Shown here one piece after another: positions 35,999-47,300 of a DNA stretch of 64,000 nucleotides. Source of the stretch: Microcaldota archaeon. Its GTDB lineage: Archaea > Micrarchaeota > Micrarchaeia > Norongarragalinales > SBBD01. The position numbers and the translations under genes are program-made. Below the pieces are notes generated by a model. It saw only the letters and a list, made by a program, of their open reading frames with translations. It made no database searches and was not told the origin of the DNA. The first letter of the stretch is position 1, and each line of letters starts with the position of its first letter. The stretch covers positions 124,001 to 188,000 of the forward strand of contig JAHJQN010000008.1 of NCBI GenBank assembly GCA_018819225.1. The letters run 5' to 3'.

Positions 35999-37660
35999 TT
36001 AACGCTGCACGTTGATGTGAATAACGCGGGACATGATGAATAGGAAAATCAGGAATAATAGAATCCCTAACGCAACGAGAATCATGTCGCGAGGAAATGG
36101 GATGCCGGACAAATCGTCCTCAAACACTTCGGGGGTAGGCGCGGGTTCCTCGAACGCGACGACAAGGGCTTGAGAAAATTCATGAGAAGGAATGCGAATG
36201 GAAACCGACGCACGCAATTCTTTCGCCGTGCCCACGTATAAAGAGAACGGCACGTCTTGAACTTCCCCGGTACGCAAACGCAACGAACGCGTTTCATTAA
36301 AACCCGGAGCCGTTAAAGAGACGTTGACATCGGGAAGCGGCTGGTTGCCGGTATTCTTGATTAAAATGGAGAGATTCATTACGCCGCCATTCTTATCCGT
36401 TGAAACCGAAAGAATTTCAACGCGTTCCTCTTGCGTGCGTTCACCGCCTTTGGACGCGTTCAACATTTTAACGACGCGCTGGCCCAAACTAATGACTTCG
36501 ATGGGGAACGTGTAAACGTAACCTTCATCCAATTGAGGCACCAATACCTTCCATCCCACGGTGCGTTCTTCATAGGGTTGCAGAAACAAGAGCTTATCGT
36601 GATTGTATTCATCGGGACCGAGTACGTCGAGCTCGGAAGGCACGTTCAGCGTCAAAGGAACCGCCAAACGCCTATCGCGATTTCGAACGGTCAGCCAAAC
36701 GGTTTCCAATGAATGGGATCCGACGCGTTTGTCCGTGACATCCAGCTCCATATCGAAATACTTCGGAAAGGGCTGGGTGTCCGTGAATTCAACATTAAAG
36801 GAACGCGTCAACTTGATTTGGCCCACGTCCGCATTGAAACTGCGAATGAGAATGTCTTCCTTGATGTCCTGCTGATCCAACCCTTCCCCGAACTTGATGT
36901 GCGTCGCGTCCAATAACATGGCTTCATTGAACGTGGGATCCACCGGAATCCACTCGTCCTCAATTAACGCCTCGACGAACGCATGCGCCCCCCAATCCGT
37001 CCCGCTATACACAAAAGCGGCTGAAAATTTTGCGGGAATGCCTACGGAACGCAGCATGGCAATCAACAAATGAGAAAATTCGTCGCACGTGCCCACGCGG
37101 TCGCGAAACACCTCCTCCGCATCATTCGTGACGGAAATGAGTGCCGTATCGTAGGCGAGATTGTTATGCACCCACAAACTCAATACGATCAATCGATTCC
37201 AGTCCGTTGTTTCATCGTGCGTCAACTGTCGGGCCATCTCTCGGATCTCGGGCGTCAATCGAATGTAAGGACTTTCCTGCAAATAGTACTCGGCTTCCGC
37301 CGGTAATGCCCGCTTGAATTCCAACGGAAAACCCACATGGACTTGGGACACCATGCCAAAGGTTTGGAAGGGCTTGCCGGGATCCAAGGTAAACAAGCGA
37401 ATCTTATTCCCATAATCATCCGTTTCAAACGAAGTAAAGAGCGACGTTTCTTCCGATAAGACCCGTTGAGAAGGATAATCCTTGAAACCGAAACTCTTGA
37501 TGCTGAGCTCGCTGACTTGCTGCGAACCCAAGTCAACCGACCAATTTAAGGTCACAATGGCGGTCGCACTCCCAATCATCTTCGGCTGCAGATCCACGTC
37601 CTCCGCATGAAGACCGGAAAGGAATAGAAGAAAGATAACGAGGAAGATCGCGTGCCTCAT
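35999..37660 (-). CDS. Secreted transglutaminase-like protein with C-terminal TM
   Basis: Signal peptide; Cys-His-Asp triad region RVGTCDEFSHLLIAMLRSVGIPAKFSAAFVYSG...GAHAFVEALIEDEWIPVDPTF; TM near C-terminus. Confidence 0.88.
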   Translation of the reverse strand: MRHAIFLVIFLLFLSGLHAEDVDLQPKMIGSATAIVTLNWSVDLGSQQVSELSIKSFGFKDYPSQRVLSEETSLFTSFETDDYGNKIRLFTLDPGKPFQTFGMVSQVHVGFPLEFKRALPAEAEYYLQESPYIRLTPEIREMARQLTHDETTDWNRLIVLSLWVHNNLAYDTALISVTNDAEEVFRDRVGTCDEFSHLLIAMLRSVGIPAKFSAAFVYSGTDWGAHAFVEALIEDEWIPVDPTFNEAMLLDATHIKFGEGLDQQDIKEDILIRSFNADVGQIKLTRSFNVEFTDTQPFPKYFDMELDVTDKRVGSHSLETVWLTVRNRDRRLAVPLTLNVPSELDVLGPDEYNHDKLLFLQPYEERTVGWKVLVPQLDEGYVYTFPIEVISLGQRVVKMLNASKGGERTQEERVEILSVSTDKNGGVMNLSILIKNTGNQPLPDVNVSLTAPGFNETRSLRLRTGEVQDVPFSLYVGTAKELRASVSIRIPSHEFSQALVVAFEEPAPTPEVFEDDLSGIPFPRDMILVALGILLFLIFLFIMSRVIHINVQR

Positions 37661-37711
37661 GTCAATAGAACGCCAGCCGCGTTTAAATGCTTTAGGTCAA
37701 ACGAAACCCGA

Positions 37712-38971
37712 TCAACGGATCCAACTAAAACGCACTCCAGAAAGCGCTTCCTCGATCTGAAGCAAACGATTATATTTAGAGGTGCGTTCCCCGCGGCAAG
37801 GCGCCCCCAACTTGATTTGCTTGCAATCCATGGCCACGGCAAGATCCGCAATGAACGCATCCTCGGTTTCACCCGAACGATGGGACACCATGACGCCCCA
37901 CTTATGGTTGACCGCGAGTCGAGCCGCCTCAAAACTCTCGCTCAACGTACCGATCTGATTGACCTTCAATAGAAGGCAGTTCCCCGCGTTTTTCTCCACC
38001 GCGGTTTTCAGGCGCGCCGTATTCGTTACCGTCAAATCATCCGCCACCACTTGCACGTTGGAAAAGCGTTTCGTTAACGTGGCATACGCCTCGAAATCCT
38101 CTTCATGAAATGGGTCTTCCAACGAAAGCAAGGAATAGTTGTTGATGAGGTCCGCATAATAATCCGTCAATTCGCCCGTCGAAAGCGATCGGCCGTCCAT
38201 TGAATACGATCCGTCCATGTAAAAAGAGGAAGCCGCTGCATCCATGGCCAGACGCACGTGCTTGGAATAACCGAGCTCGTTAATCGCCGTGACTATGGCA
38301 TTCAACGCCTCCGCGGTTTTTGTAAACGGCGGCGCGAACCCCCCTTCGTCTCCGACGTTGATGCTCGAAGAGCCCATGCGATTCTTCAACTGTTTTTTCA
38401 GCGTCGAATACACTTCGGCCACCATACGCGTGGCCTCCGCCCCATTCTTGGCGCCGACCGGCGCGATCATGAACTCCTGAATACTCAAAGCATTCCCCGC
38501 ATGCTTCCCGCCATTCAACAAATTCGCGAACGGCACCGGAATGGATAAAGACGGCGAACCATACAACTCCTGCAAGTAAACGTATAACGGGTGGTTCTCA
38601 CTCGCAGCCGACGCACGCGCTGAAGCCAACGAAATCCCGAGAATCGCGTTCGCCCCCAATTTCTTTTTCGTGGGCGTCCCATCCAATTCAACGAGAAACG
38701 CGTCCAGCTCCCTCTGATTACCGGCTTCCCGCCCCACCAGCTTCGGAGCCATGACTTTCCGAATGTTCGTGACCGCATTCAATACCCCGCGGCCCAAAAA
38801 CCGTTTGCCGCCATCACGCAATTCAACGGCTTCATGGATTCCCGTGGACGCACCGCTCGGCACCATCGCCGAACCCCGACTGCCATCCTCCAGCAACACC
38901 GTACAGTCGAGCGTGGGACTGCCACGCGAATCCAAGACCTCTCGTGCGGATACTTCGGAAATGTTTGCCAT
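37712..38971 (-). CDS. eno: Enolase
   Basis: AREVLDSRGSPTLDC...GASTGIHEAVELRDG...NVGDEGGFAPPF...SLEDPFHEEDFE...KVNQIGTLSES...SHRSGETED. Confidence 0.96.
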   Translation of the reverse strand: MANISEVSAREVLDSRGSPTLDCTVLLEDGSRGSAMVPSGASTGIHEAVELRDGGKRFLGRGVLNAVTNIRKVMAPKLVGREAGNQRELDAFLVELDGTPTKKKLGANAILGISLASARASAASENHPLYVYLQELYGSPSLSIPVPFANLLNGGKHAGNALSIQEFMIAPVGAKNGAEATRMVAEVYSTLKKQLKNRMGSSSINVGDEGGFAPPFTKTAEALNAIVTAINELGYSKHVRLAMDAAASSFYMDGSYSMDGRSLSTGELTDYYADLINNYSLLSLEDPFHEEDFEAYATLTKRFSNVQVVADDLTVTNTARLKTAVEKNAGNCLLLKVNQIGTLSESFEAARLAVNHKWGVMVSHRSGETEDAFIADLAVAMDCKQIKLGAPCRGERTSKYNRLLQIEEALSGVRFSWIR

Positions 38972-39027
38972 AGCCGCTTACCTGAAACGGGTTTAGAAGT
39001 CAAACGTTTTAAATCCTGGTTACGGCG

Positions 39028-39594
39028 CTACTCGGAAGCGATAAAGCGCGACAAGTCAATGGGATGCGTGAACTCGAACCAAAATTCCGAGGGGGTCCAG
39101 CCTAAAAACGACGGAAAATAGAATAAGGCGACAAAAAAGAACGCGAACCCGACCATCACGCCGTAATTAAACCACTTTTTTTCCGGCGGATCCGGCTCAT
39201 GATACAAATCCGAGCGCATGCTCATCGCGAAACCAAACGGAGATCGCATCACCGCAAACTTACTGTACCGCAAGAAAATGTAACCGAAAACCGTCGCCAC
39301 GAAAAAATTGAAGAAGGACGCGAGACGGAAAAAAAGCAGTGACCCCAAGAAACCTCCCAGAAAAATAAGGCCGTCATACATGCTTTTACGAGCCACCTCC
39401 TCCGCGCTTTGACGCAACGACTTGCCGTGCTTCGCCAACGCCCACACATAGTTCGCAGAACGCTCGTCATACCCGTTCGCGACCAACCACATCTTGCAGT
39501 ACATGTAATCCTTGCCCGAATGCTGCAGGTTGCGGATCTCCTGAACGCGTCGTTTCAAACCCTCAGACGGCTCGTCTTCCATACCATTCACCAA
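39028..39594 (-). CDS. Hypothetical membrane protein
   Basis: 188 aa, several TM segments; same strand as eno. Confidence 0.6.
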   Translation of the reverse strand: MVNGMEDEPSEGLKRRVQEIRNLQHSGKDYMYCKMWLVANGYDERSANYVWALAKHGKSLRQSAEEVARKSMYDGLIFLGGFLGSLLFFRLASFFNFFVATVFGYIFLRYSKFAVMRSPFGFAMSMRSDLYHEPDPPEKKWFNYGVMVGFAFFFVALFYFPSFLGWTPSEFWFEFTHPIDLSRFIASE

Positions 39595-39670
39595 TACCTC
39601 TTACCTTAAAAAAATAAGCGGAAAGCCCGCAGCACACGGTTTAAAAAAACGCGGGAAGTGCAAACCATTC

Positions 39671-40975
39671 ATGATCGTCGAACAACCGCATATGCTGCAG
39701 CGCCCGCGATTTCCTCCATTATTCAAAGGATCGGAAGCGGCCACCGTAATTCAAGCGCAGAAACAATGGATTGCAGGAGCCCCCCGAACAGGATTCTGCC
39801 CCATTTGCCGTAGTCGGGGGTGCGCGCACCTTGAAAAACTCCAGCTTCAAATCCAATTGAAGCAAAAAAAGAAATTAACCCGAGACGTATTTGGGGCGTC
39901 GCCACCGAACGCGTTCATTGGCACTCACGGTTACCCGTTCGTCAACATCGGGCCATTAGTCGGAATCGACGACAGCGTGGATTCAAAGACATTCGATCAT
40001 CCCGCGGACTGGTACGGTAAAACCGTGAACGAAATCGTCGAGTTCCGCAGCATGCTCGCCCGCGGGAAAAAAATGCATTCAGTAAAACAAGAAAGCCGCA
40101 CGCTCTCGGAATTGCAGGATGTCGTGCTATCCAGCCAAACCATCGATCTGGAAGTGAGATTCCGGAAAGAGTTAAGCTTCAGCGTCGCGTTGTCCCCCGT
40201 CACCCAGCCCATGGGACCGTCCGCCGAAATGGAGCGCATGCGGCTGGCGGGCAACCCAACGATTCCGAGAAAAGTGGATAGCCTGCTCGAAGAGAACCTG
40301 AAGACGCGCGATGCCGTCGACGAACTCATGAAACGGAATTACGACGTGTATTACTTGCAGAAATTATTGTCGATAGGCGTGTTCGGACAAAGACAGCGGA
40401 AGCGGCTCGTGCCCACGCGATGGAGCATCACCGCCACGGACAAGATGACGGCCGATCATTACATTGACGAAATCAAAACGCTCCCGTGGCTGCCTGAAAT
40501 TCGCGTGTACAGCAATGAATACCTCTTCAACCGATTCGATATCCTATTAATTCCCGGTCCGTGGGAATTCGAACAATTCGAGGCATGGCAGAAAGGAAGC
40601 GCGTGGTCCGCTGGAGGAAAAGAAGAATGGGGATTCGTATCGGAATACGAACCCTATAAGGGGAGAAGCGATTACGCCGAAAAAGAAGCCGGAGGATATT
40701 ACGCGGGGCGATTCGGCGCGGCGGAAGCGCTCGCTAAACAGCTGCGAAAGCAGGCGAAAGTCGTGGTGTTCAGGGAAATCGGAAAGGAGTATAACATGCC
40801 CGTCGGGGTTTGGGCTGTTCGTCAAACAGTAAGAGAAGCCTTCAAAAAACCACCATATAAATTCGCTACCCGAAATGAAGCCGAAGAGTTCCTGAAAAAC
40901 AGATTAAAGGTAAGTATGCGGGATTATGCTAAAGGCAGTCGCGTGCTTCCTCAAAGAAAATTGACCGAATACTAA
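39671..40975 (+). CDS. nreA: NreA-family DNA repair protein
   Basis: Zinc finger FCPICRSRGCAHLEK; FGASPPNAFIGTHGYPFVNIGPL; C-terminal SRVLPQRKLTEY. Confidence 0.88.
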   Translation: MIVEQPHMLQRPRFPPLFKGSEAATVIQAQKQWIAGAPRTGFCPICRSRGCAHLEKLQLQIQLKQKKKLTRDVFGASPPNAFIGTHGYPFVNIGPLVGIDDSVDSKTFDHPADWYGKTVNEIVEFRSMLARGKKMHSVKQESRTLSELQDVVLSSQTIDLEVRFRKELSFSVALSPVTQPMGPSAEMERMRLAGNPTIPRKVDSLLEENLKTRDAVDELMKRNYDVYYLQKLLSIGVFGQRQRKRLVPTRWSITATDKMTADHYIDEIKTLPWLPEIRVYSNEYLFNRFDILLIPGPWEFEQFEAWQKGSAWSAGGKEEWGFVSEYEPYKGRSDYAEKEAGGYYAGRFGAAEALAKQLRKQAKVVVFREIGKEYNMPVGVWAVRQTVREAFKKPPYKFATRNEAEEFLKNRLKVSMRDYAKGSRVLPQRKLTEY

Positions 40976-41053
40976 ATGGACTTAAAAGAAAAGCCAACCA
41001 CTGGAACACGAGGGTCGAACAAGCTACTTAGTTATTCACACCGAAAATAGGTT

Positions 41054-42244
41054 ATGGATTACTTTCATTTCTGGGATTTGCCACCCGATTCTTACATTAT
41101 TTTAACAGAACCATGCCAAAAGCAACTTCTCTTAAAATCAATTGACAAAACGAAAACGTTAAGACAGTTATCAATAATATTACGGGAAAAAGCGCGGGTA
41201 TACCGTATCCGGGCAATGGTTAGTTTTCCCGTGATAACAAATTGGAAAACATGTAAACGAAGAAAAATTCCAGTTTGGGTAATAATCGAACTAAGTAGGT
41301 TATTGGATATCAGTCCGGACCATATTGAAACAAAAATTATCGGATACGGAAATGCGGGGAGGAGCTTATTCATTACCGGAAATTTTCCCATAAAAATTTC
41401 TCCAGAATTCGACTCCGTCGTTTCGAATTTTATGGGAGACGGAAGTTTTGGAAATATTAAAAGCCTGCCTAACTACAAACAAAAAAATGAGCTCGGTAGA
41501 CGAATTTTTTTAACCAAACTTTATAACGTATTTGGAAAATTTTGTAAAAATGATCTCGCGTATGATACCTATTGGCAGGTTAGAATTCCTAAAATCATTG
41601 GAGAAATCATAAAAAAGTATTATCAAATCAGTCCAACGGATAGTTTGAACAGAAGACTGCCCAATCAAATGAAGAACAAATCAAGAAATTTCAAAATAGC
41701 CATTTTAGCATCATTTATTGTTGACGAAGGCCATATCGGAGACTCCATAGAAATCTATTCGGGGAATAAAGCGTTACTTCAAGATTATCTCGAGATAGCG
41801 GAAAGCCTCGAGTATAGATGTACTGAAATAAAAAAGAAAAAAGGGCACTTGACACCGCGACCCTCATACCGATTTCGAATTTCTGCAAGAAGTAGTAAAA
41901 AAATTCTTGCTGATCTCGAAGAACTTAAACAGGAATATCCAAATTGTAGTTTGGCTCACAAACAGAAGCAGTTAGAACAAATCGTTAGAAAACAGGAAAT
42001 TCAATTTAAACGCTGTCAATCAAGAAAGCAGGATATATTGAAATTATTGGACCACGAAGTGAATACGATCAACAAGCTTAAAGAGATCCTTCCGATAACC
42101 GGCACCACTATTTCGGAACACCTCAGAGAGCTTGAAAATAAGGGATTAATCGAAAGAGTCGGAAAAGTGAAAGATGCCGATATTTGGAAGCGAATGATCT
42201 CAATGGCACCCAACATGCAAGGAAAGCATAGTCCAATACGGTAA
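41054..42244 (+). CDS. Free-standing LAGLIDADG-like homing endonuclease with C-terminal winged helix
   Basis: LAGLIDADG-like motifs DSVVSNFMGDGSFGN and LASFIVDEGHIGDSIEIYSGNKALLQDY; C-terminal LKEILPITGTTISEHLRELENKGLIERVG (wHTH); AT-rich composition. Confidence 0.75.
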   Translation: MDYFHFWDLPPDSYIILTEPCQKQLLLKSIDKTKTLRQLSIILREKARVYRIRAMVSFPVITNWKTCKRRKIPVWVIIELSRLLDISPDHIETKIIGYGNAGRSLFITGNFPIKISPEFDSVVSNFMGDGSFGNIKSLPNYKQKNELGRRIFLTKLYNVFGKFCKNDLAYDTYWQVRIPKIIGEIIKKYYQISPTDSLNRRLPNQMKNKSRNFKIAILASFIVDEGHIGDSIEIYSGNKALLQDYLEIAESLEYRCTEIKKKKGHLTPRPSYRFRISARSSKKILADLEELKQEYPNCSLAHKQKQLEQIVRKQEIQFKRCQSRKQDILKLLDHEVNTINKLKEILPITGTTISEHLRELENKGLIERVGKVKDADIWKRMISMAPNMQGKHSPIR

Positions 42245-42323
42245 TTGGATACTCCGATTTCTAGGAAAGCAAAAGCCTTATTAAAACGAGCGCGGCAAAG
42301 AGCACTAGAGGAGAAAGCCTGGA

Positions 42324-43145
42324 ATGCGCGCACTCATCTTAATGGCATTCGTGATGATCGGAATCGCGAGCGCCGCCCCGCACGTCATCATTGTCGATCC
42401 GGTTGTGCATACCATCTCCGAAGGAGAAACACTGGATTTGGGCGTGGTAGGGCCGGGACAACGCCTGGAAGTGGAAATTCGCAGTGGAACAGGAGAACCC
42501 GATTTCCAAGGAGAGGAAAAAGACTGGGATCGCTTGCTCGTGGATGAATCCTCCTTGCCCATCGGATGGGAACAACTCGACAGCAAGTACTACGAGCGAA
42601 TCATGAAGGCATTCGTCATCGTTTCACCGCTCGCGCCCGACGGAGAGTATGCGTTTGCACTCCGCACGTTCGACGAATACCAGGGAACGGATCCCGTACG
42701 CTTCAACGCGAAAGTGAAAGTGAGCCGAGACGTATTCAGGTTCCAAGTCCTGCAAGAAGATGTCACGGCCGGAACCGACCAGCCCGCCGTCTACGCCATG
42801 AAGCTCCAAAACCTGGGAAGCGCCAGCGACGCATTCCGGATCGAAGTCGCGGAAGGACTGCCGTCGAAATGGGCGTATACGAGAGACGTGTTCGTACCCC
42901 ATAATACGGAACAGACCATTCAATTCGAGCTCGTCGGAACCGACCAAGGCGAGTACAACGTGCACTTCACAGCGACCTCCCTGTCTTCCGCGGAAATCCA
43001 AGGAGACCAATACGCGGGATTGATAGTCAGAAGCTCGATCATCGAGGAAATGAAAGCAGCGGGTCGAGGCATGCTCTTGTTTCCAACCATCGAGCAAATC
43101 GTGTACAACTTGATAGGCCTTATTGCCATCAACGCGTTCGAATAG
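42324..43145 (+). CDS. Secreted protein with Ig-like/CARDB-like domains and C-terminal TM
   Basis: Signal peptide MRALILMAFVMIGIASA; YAMKLQNLGSASDAFRIEVAEGLPSKWAYT; hydrophobic C-terminal segment. Confidence 0.65.
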   Translation: MRALILMAFVMIGIASAAPHVIIVDPVVHTISEGETLDLGVVGPGQRLEVEIRSGTGEPDFQGEEKDWDRLLVDESSLPIGWEQLDSKYYERIMKAFVIVSPLAPDGEYAFALRTFDEYQGTDPVRFNAKVKVSRDVFRFQVLQEDVTAGTDQPAVYAMKLQNLGSASDAFRIEVAEGLPSKWAYTRDVFVPHNTEQTIQFELVGTDQGEYNVHFTATSLSSAEIQGDQYAGLIVRSSIIEEMKAAGRGMLLFPTIEQIVYNLIGLIAINAFE

Positions 43146-43147
43146 AC

Positions 43148-44290
43148 TTAACGCAACGCAGCGCGAACCTCTTTAACGGAAGCATTCGTCTTGATACTCG
43201 TCGGCGAAAAATGCGTCCGCGAAACCTGAAACCCCTTGCGCTTCAATTGATCGGAAACGCGTTCAACGGATCGAACCGACACTCCAGACTTTTTCGCCAA
43301 CACGTGCAAATCGAAAAAAGAAACGGGAAACGCGTTCTCGGAACGCAGCAAGCGAATAAGCTTCTCAACGGATTTCGCATCCTTTGAATGATCTTTTCGA
43401 ACATCCTTCAGCAGCGCATCCAAAAATTTCGAGTCATTTAATTCAGAAAGCCACAACGGGCCCGCCGCTTCCAAAGGCTCGCGGCAACTCGGACAACATT
43501 CTTTTTGCCGCCTGGAAGGAAAGCGGTGCAGGCAATGAACGCAGTGGTTCACGAAACCGATGTTCGGAATCATGTCATCCGCCTTCATCGCGCCTTTCTC
43601 GCATAACAGAAAGGTTTTCACGTAATGACGGCGGTAAAAGGACAAAAGAGGCAGGACGGCGAAATCAAATTTCATCGCCGTACGCGCGACGCGGCCCACG
43701 AGAACACGCAATGCGATCTCGTGCGCGTACGCGCTATGCAACGGACGCGCATCGTAGTGCTTAATGCAGGGAAGCATACGGGCTCCCGCCAAGTTCGCGA
43801 GATCCGTTGCCGTAACTGAAAGAACAGAGGTTTTCTTCAAGCGCCTGAAAGCCGACTCCAGAAAGAAAACCGGGGAACCGAACGGATCGATTTCAATGAA
43901 ATCGAAAAACGTTTCCGAATTAAGGAAAAAGCGGTTCAAGTCCGTGCGTTCAATGGAAGAAACGCGCTCGAGTTTATTCGCTTTCACGTTTTTTTTCAGG
44001 AACGGTAACGCGTCATCGTTCGCGTCCACGAAAAACATTTTTTCAACGTTTTTTCCTTCAAGCGCATAGCGGATGCCGCGCACCCCCAGAGCGCACAAGC
44101 CATCAACAGCAACTGCTTTCTTCACGCCGATGCGCTTCATGGAGTGCTTGAAAGCCAGAACGGAAACGTCGCGGTTGAACTTCATGGCGGGGTTGAAGAA
44201 CACGGGGCAGTGAAACGGATCCCGCAGGCTCTGCCTCGGAATCGTCAAAGAAGCTAAACCTTCCGTTATTTGAGTGGTTTTCATCGTCAT
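43148..44290 (-). CDS. trm1: tRNA (guanine26-N2)-dimethyltransferase
   Basis: PVFFNPAMKFNRDVSVLAF...FIEIDPFGSPVFFLESAFR...LSVTATDLANLAGA...C-terminal zinc-binding CVHCLHRFPSRRQKECCPSC. Confidence 0.93.
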   Translation of the reverse strand: MTMKTTQITEGLASLTIPRQSLRDPFHCPVFFNPAMKFNRDVSVLAFKHSMKRIGVKKAVAVDGLCALGVRGIRYALEGKNVEKMFFVDANDDALPFLKKNVKANKLERVSSIERTDLNRFFLNSETFFDFIEIDPFGSPVFFLESAFRRLKKTSVLSVTATDLANLAGARMLPCIKHYDARPLHSAYAHEIALRVLVGRVARTAMKFDFAVLPLLSFYRRHYVKTFLLCEKGAMKADDMIPNIGFVNHCVHCLHRFPSRRQKECCPSCREPLEAAGPLWLSELNDSKFLDALLKDVRKDHSKDAKSVEKLIRLLRSENAFPVSFFDLHVLAKKSGVSVRSVERVSDQLKRKGFQVSRTHFSPTSIKTNASVKEVRAALR

Positions 44291-44306
44291 TCGAAATCAC
44301 AAGAAA

Positions 44307-47300
44307 TTATCCTGCCAACTTTTTGCAAAGCACAGAGTAGAAAACGCTTTCGAGACCGTTTTGCAATTGATAATGGAATACGGAAGTACCCGAAAGCGGA
44401 ATATTCAATGTTTTTTCAAGAGCTTTAAGGATCGCGGGAGTCTGCGCGTCTGTAACTCCCCATCGTGCCTGCAATAAAGTTCCCAACCAATTGGCATAAA
44501 CGCTGTACTCAGGGTATTTGTATTGCGTGTACACTTGAGCCCCCGCGATCGCGATTCCAACGTAATCAAGGTGACAGGTTTCCGTTACGCCGGCATGAAC
44601 AACCGCATACATCTGATTATCACATACAGAAGAAACGACATAGGAGCGCTTGGGATTGCATTTCTCTATGCAGATGACCACACCTTCAGGCGGAGGACCG
44701 TATAGAGGTTCGGGGAGCCCAACAAGGCAGGAACAAAGGAGTTGTGTGGTGCGGGTCAATGGGAAGAATCCGGGGAAATCGATGTCGATACCCGAAGCAG
44801 TTACTGCCCCCGCTTTCGTCGCCGCTTGAGTTGCAGTGTATGCTGCTTCCTTACATGCAATTTTTGTAGAATACGCAGCTGCTTCACATGCGGTCAATTC
44901 TGCAGCACAAGCGGGTTGAGCACAACAGGGGCATATCAAAACTGCACAGGTAGCGGCGGAGCACGCAGCGTATACATCCCCACAAATATTCATTTCGGCT
45001 AAGTAAGCCGCATCACACGTACGAACCGCCGAAGTGTAACTGGTCGTTTGCGATGAAGCGACGTGGTCGCACATCAGTTTTCTGACAGGGATTTGCCAGA
45101 AACTGCTTGGAATCGGAATCGGAGTCAGATTCTCCTTGTCCTTGACTTGCTCTGCAGCTGCAAGGTTAGCATTCGGATCCGAGTCCACGCAATCTGGCTT
45201 GCCCGTCAGGAAATCGCATAAGGCCAGATAGCCGCCGGACGATTGTCGGCTGAACGACTCGGTTCCTTCGGAAGCCGGCGTGCGCGAACTGCCGGGACAA
45301 GACGGAGGCTGGTTCGGGGAAACGTACTGGTAGCGGTACAGGCGGGAAATGCGTGCGCGGTACGTCCACGCAAAACCGTCGTAAGTGGAAGCGTAGACTT
45401 CGTAAACCGCTGGCGCGTCGCTCTCGCAACCGTACTGCGAAGGCGAGTCCTGAACGGAGACTTGACTGGGAAGCTTGGCGCCTTGAAGCAAGCGAATCAC
45501 CGTAGAGAAAATGAAGGGTTGATCCGTAATCTTTGAAATAGGTAGTTTCGCTCGCTTGTCCGTGCGGAAAGCGGTTTGGTCGGCCATGTTTTGAGCCAGT
45601 TGTTTGAACGCAGAAAACGAGCCTGCGGCTGCTTGAGTCGTGCACCAGCCGTCCGCGCAACAAAACGCGTCGCTGCAGCTTTCCTTGCGCGGGCCCTGAT
45701 CGCTGATATCTTGGTAGTAAGTGGAAGTGGGAGCGTATACGAGGGAAGCGGCCTTGCCGTCGTTCTCAAAAAGTTCCAATAGGCCGTCGCCGCTCCACGC
45801 ATAACTTTTAGCGCCCGCGCGATCGAATTCAGTGAATTGTTGATTGTTAATGGATAGGCGGCGCTGGCCCTGCGCTTCACTGATAATGTGGAAGAGCTTG
45901 GAGGAAGAGCCCTCTAAAGAAGCGGGTTCCAAGTAAGTCGTGGGAAAGCTGTTGTCGATGCGCAAATCAATGGGAAGCGATAAAACGTTGGAAGCGTCTC
46001 CGGGACAGGTCAGCTCGAGAACGGATTCGCCTGCTTGCGTTAGCTGGCCTCCGCTTAAATCAATGGGGCACGACGGACGATAGGGTCCGCCGCGGAAAAT
46101 AATGTAGCCGTCTTGAACTGAGAAACAGTCTGCGTTCGGGGAACGGATCGCCGTAAGCGGATGAGTGCATTTATCGGTGATGTCGAATTTCACTACGTCG
46201 CCTGGGAAAATGGGATCGGCCTGCATTTGAATGGACGCGATGTTGGTAACAAGTTGTCCGTTGACGATATCGATGCCGATGCCGGGACGAGGAGTCGGAG
46301 TCGGCCCTCCTGAATCCCCAACGCATACGCCGTTCTGGCATCCACGCAAGCAGTTTTGCACGCGTTCGGCTTGCAGAACATTGGAACACGTTCCGAAATC
46401 ACATGAACGCGTTCCATAATTCGAGTATACATCCCCGTTTTGACAGAAGGGCTCGCCGGAATAGCCATCCAAACCGCAATCGCCGTCGTAATGGCAGTCA
46501 ATAGTGGGATCGGGTTCGGAAATCACGTCTACAAACGTGTCGGTGCAGGCCTTGCTGCCGATGGATGCGGAAACCGAAAAGCTGCCGGAGTTGGGATAGT
46601 AACACATCGCCGAGCATAAACCCGTGCGGTCCGCGCAATTCGTTGCAACGGTTGCGCGATCGTTCCCGCAATTAATGTTAATGATTTGAGGCGCTGAAGA
46701 AAGATCGAAGTAATTGACTTGAGCCATCGTGGATTGACCTGAATTCAGCTCGCTCTTTTGAACGTTGACGGTGCAACGACCGTTTTCAGTTGGAATAGAG
46801 GGAATGCACGTGCCCGTGCTTTGATCGCATTCGCCGGAAGCGCATTCGTAATTGTAAGTGCACTCAAGCGGAGTCGAACAAGAGCCCGTGCAGCAAACCC
46901 CTGCGGTACAAGCGCCCTCGATGGGAGAGCATTCCTCGTAATCGCCGCAACCGCCTACGCACGAGCCGCCTGCTTCGGAGCATAAGGCGTCTGCAGACGG
47001 CGTTTCGTCACAGAGTCGAGTATTTTCATTACAGCTCCCGGAATCACATTCCGAGTCTTCCTCGCAGGGTTCCGGAGCAGCGTCCGGAGATTCACAGTAT
47101 CCGGTCGCGACGTCGCATTGTTGCGGATAACACTCCCAGTTCTCGGAACAAGGCTGGAGCGTGGGCTCGGGAGTCGGCGTGCCGATGAAACCGCAATCCA
47201 CGCGGCAGATTCCATCCAAACAAAGCATTTTCCCGGAAGGACATACCTCGAGTTCGGGCTCTTCCGACGGATCGGGAAGGGTTATGCAAAGGTATTGGCA

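Noticed and set aside
45166-45880. Minus-strand frames 45166..45663 and 45497..45880 inside the giant gene
   Set aside because: Alternate frames of the 1925-aa gene; Arg/Ser-rich with no domain support.
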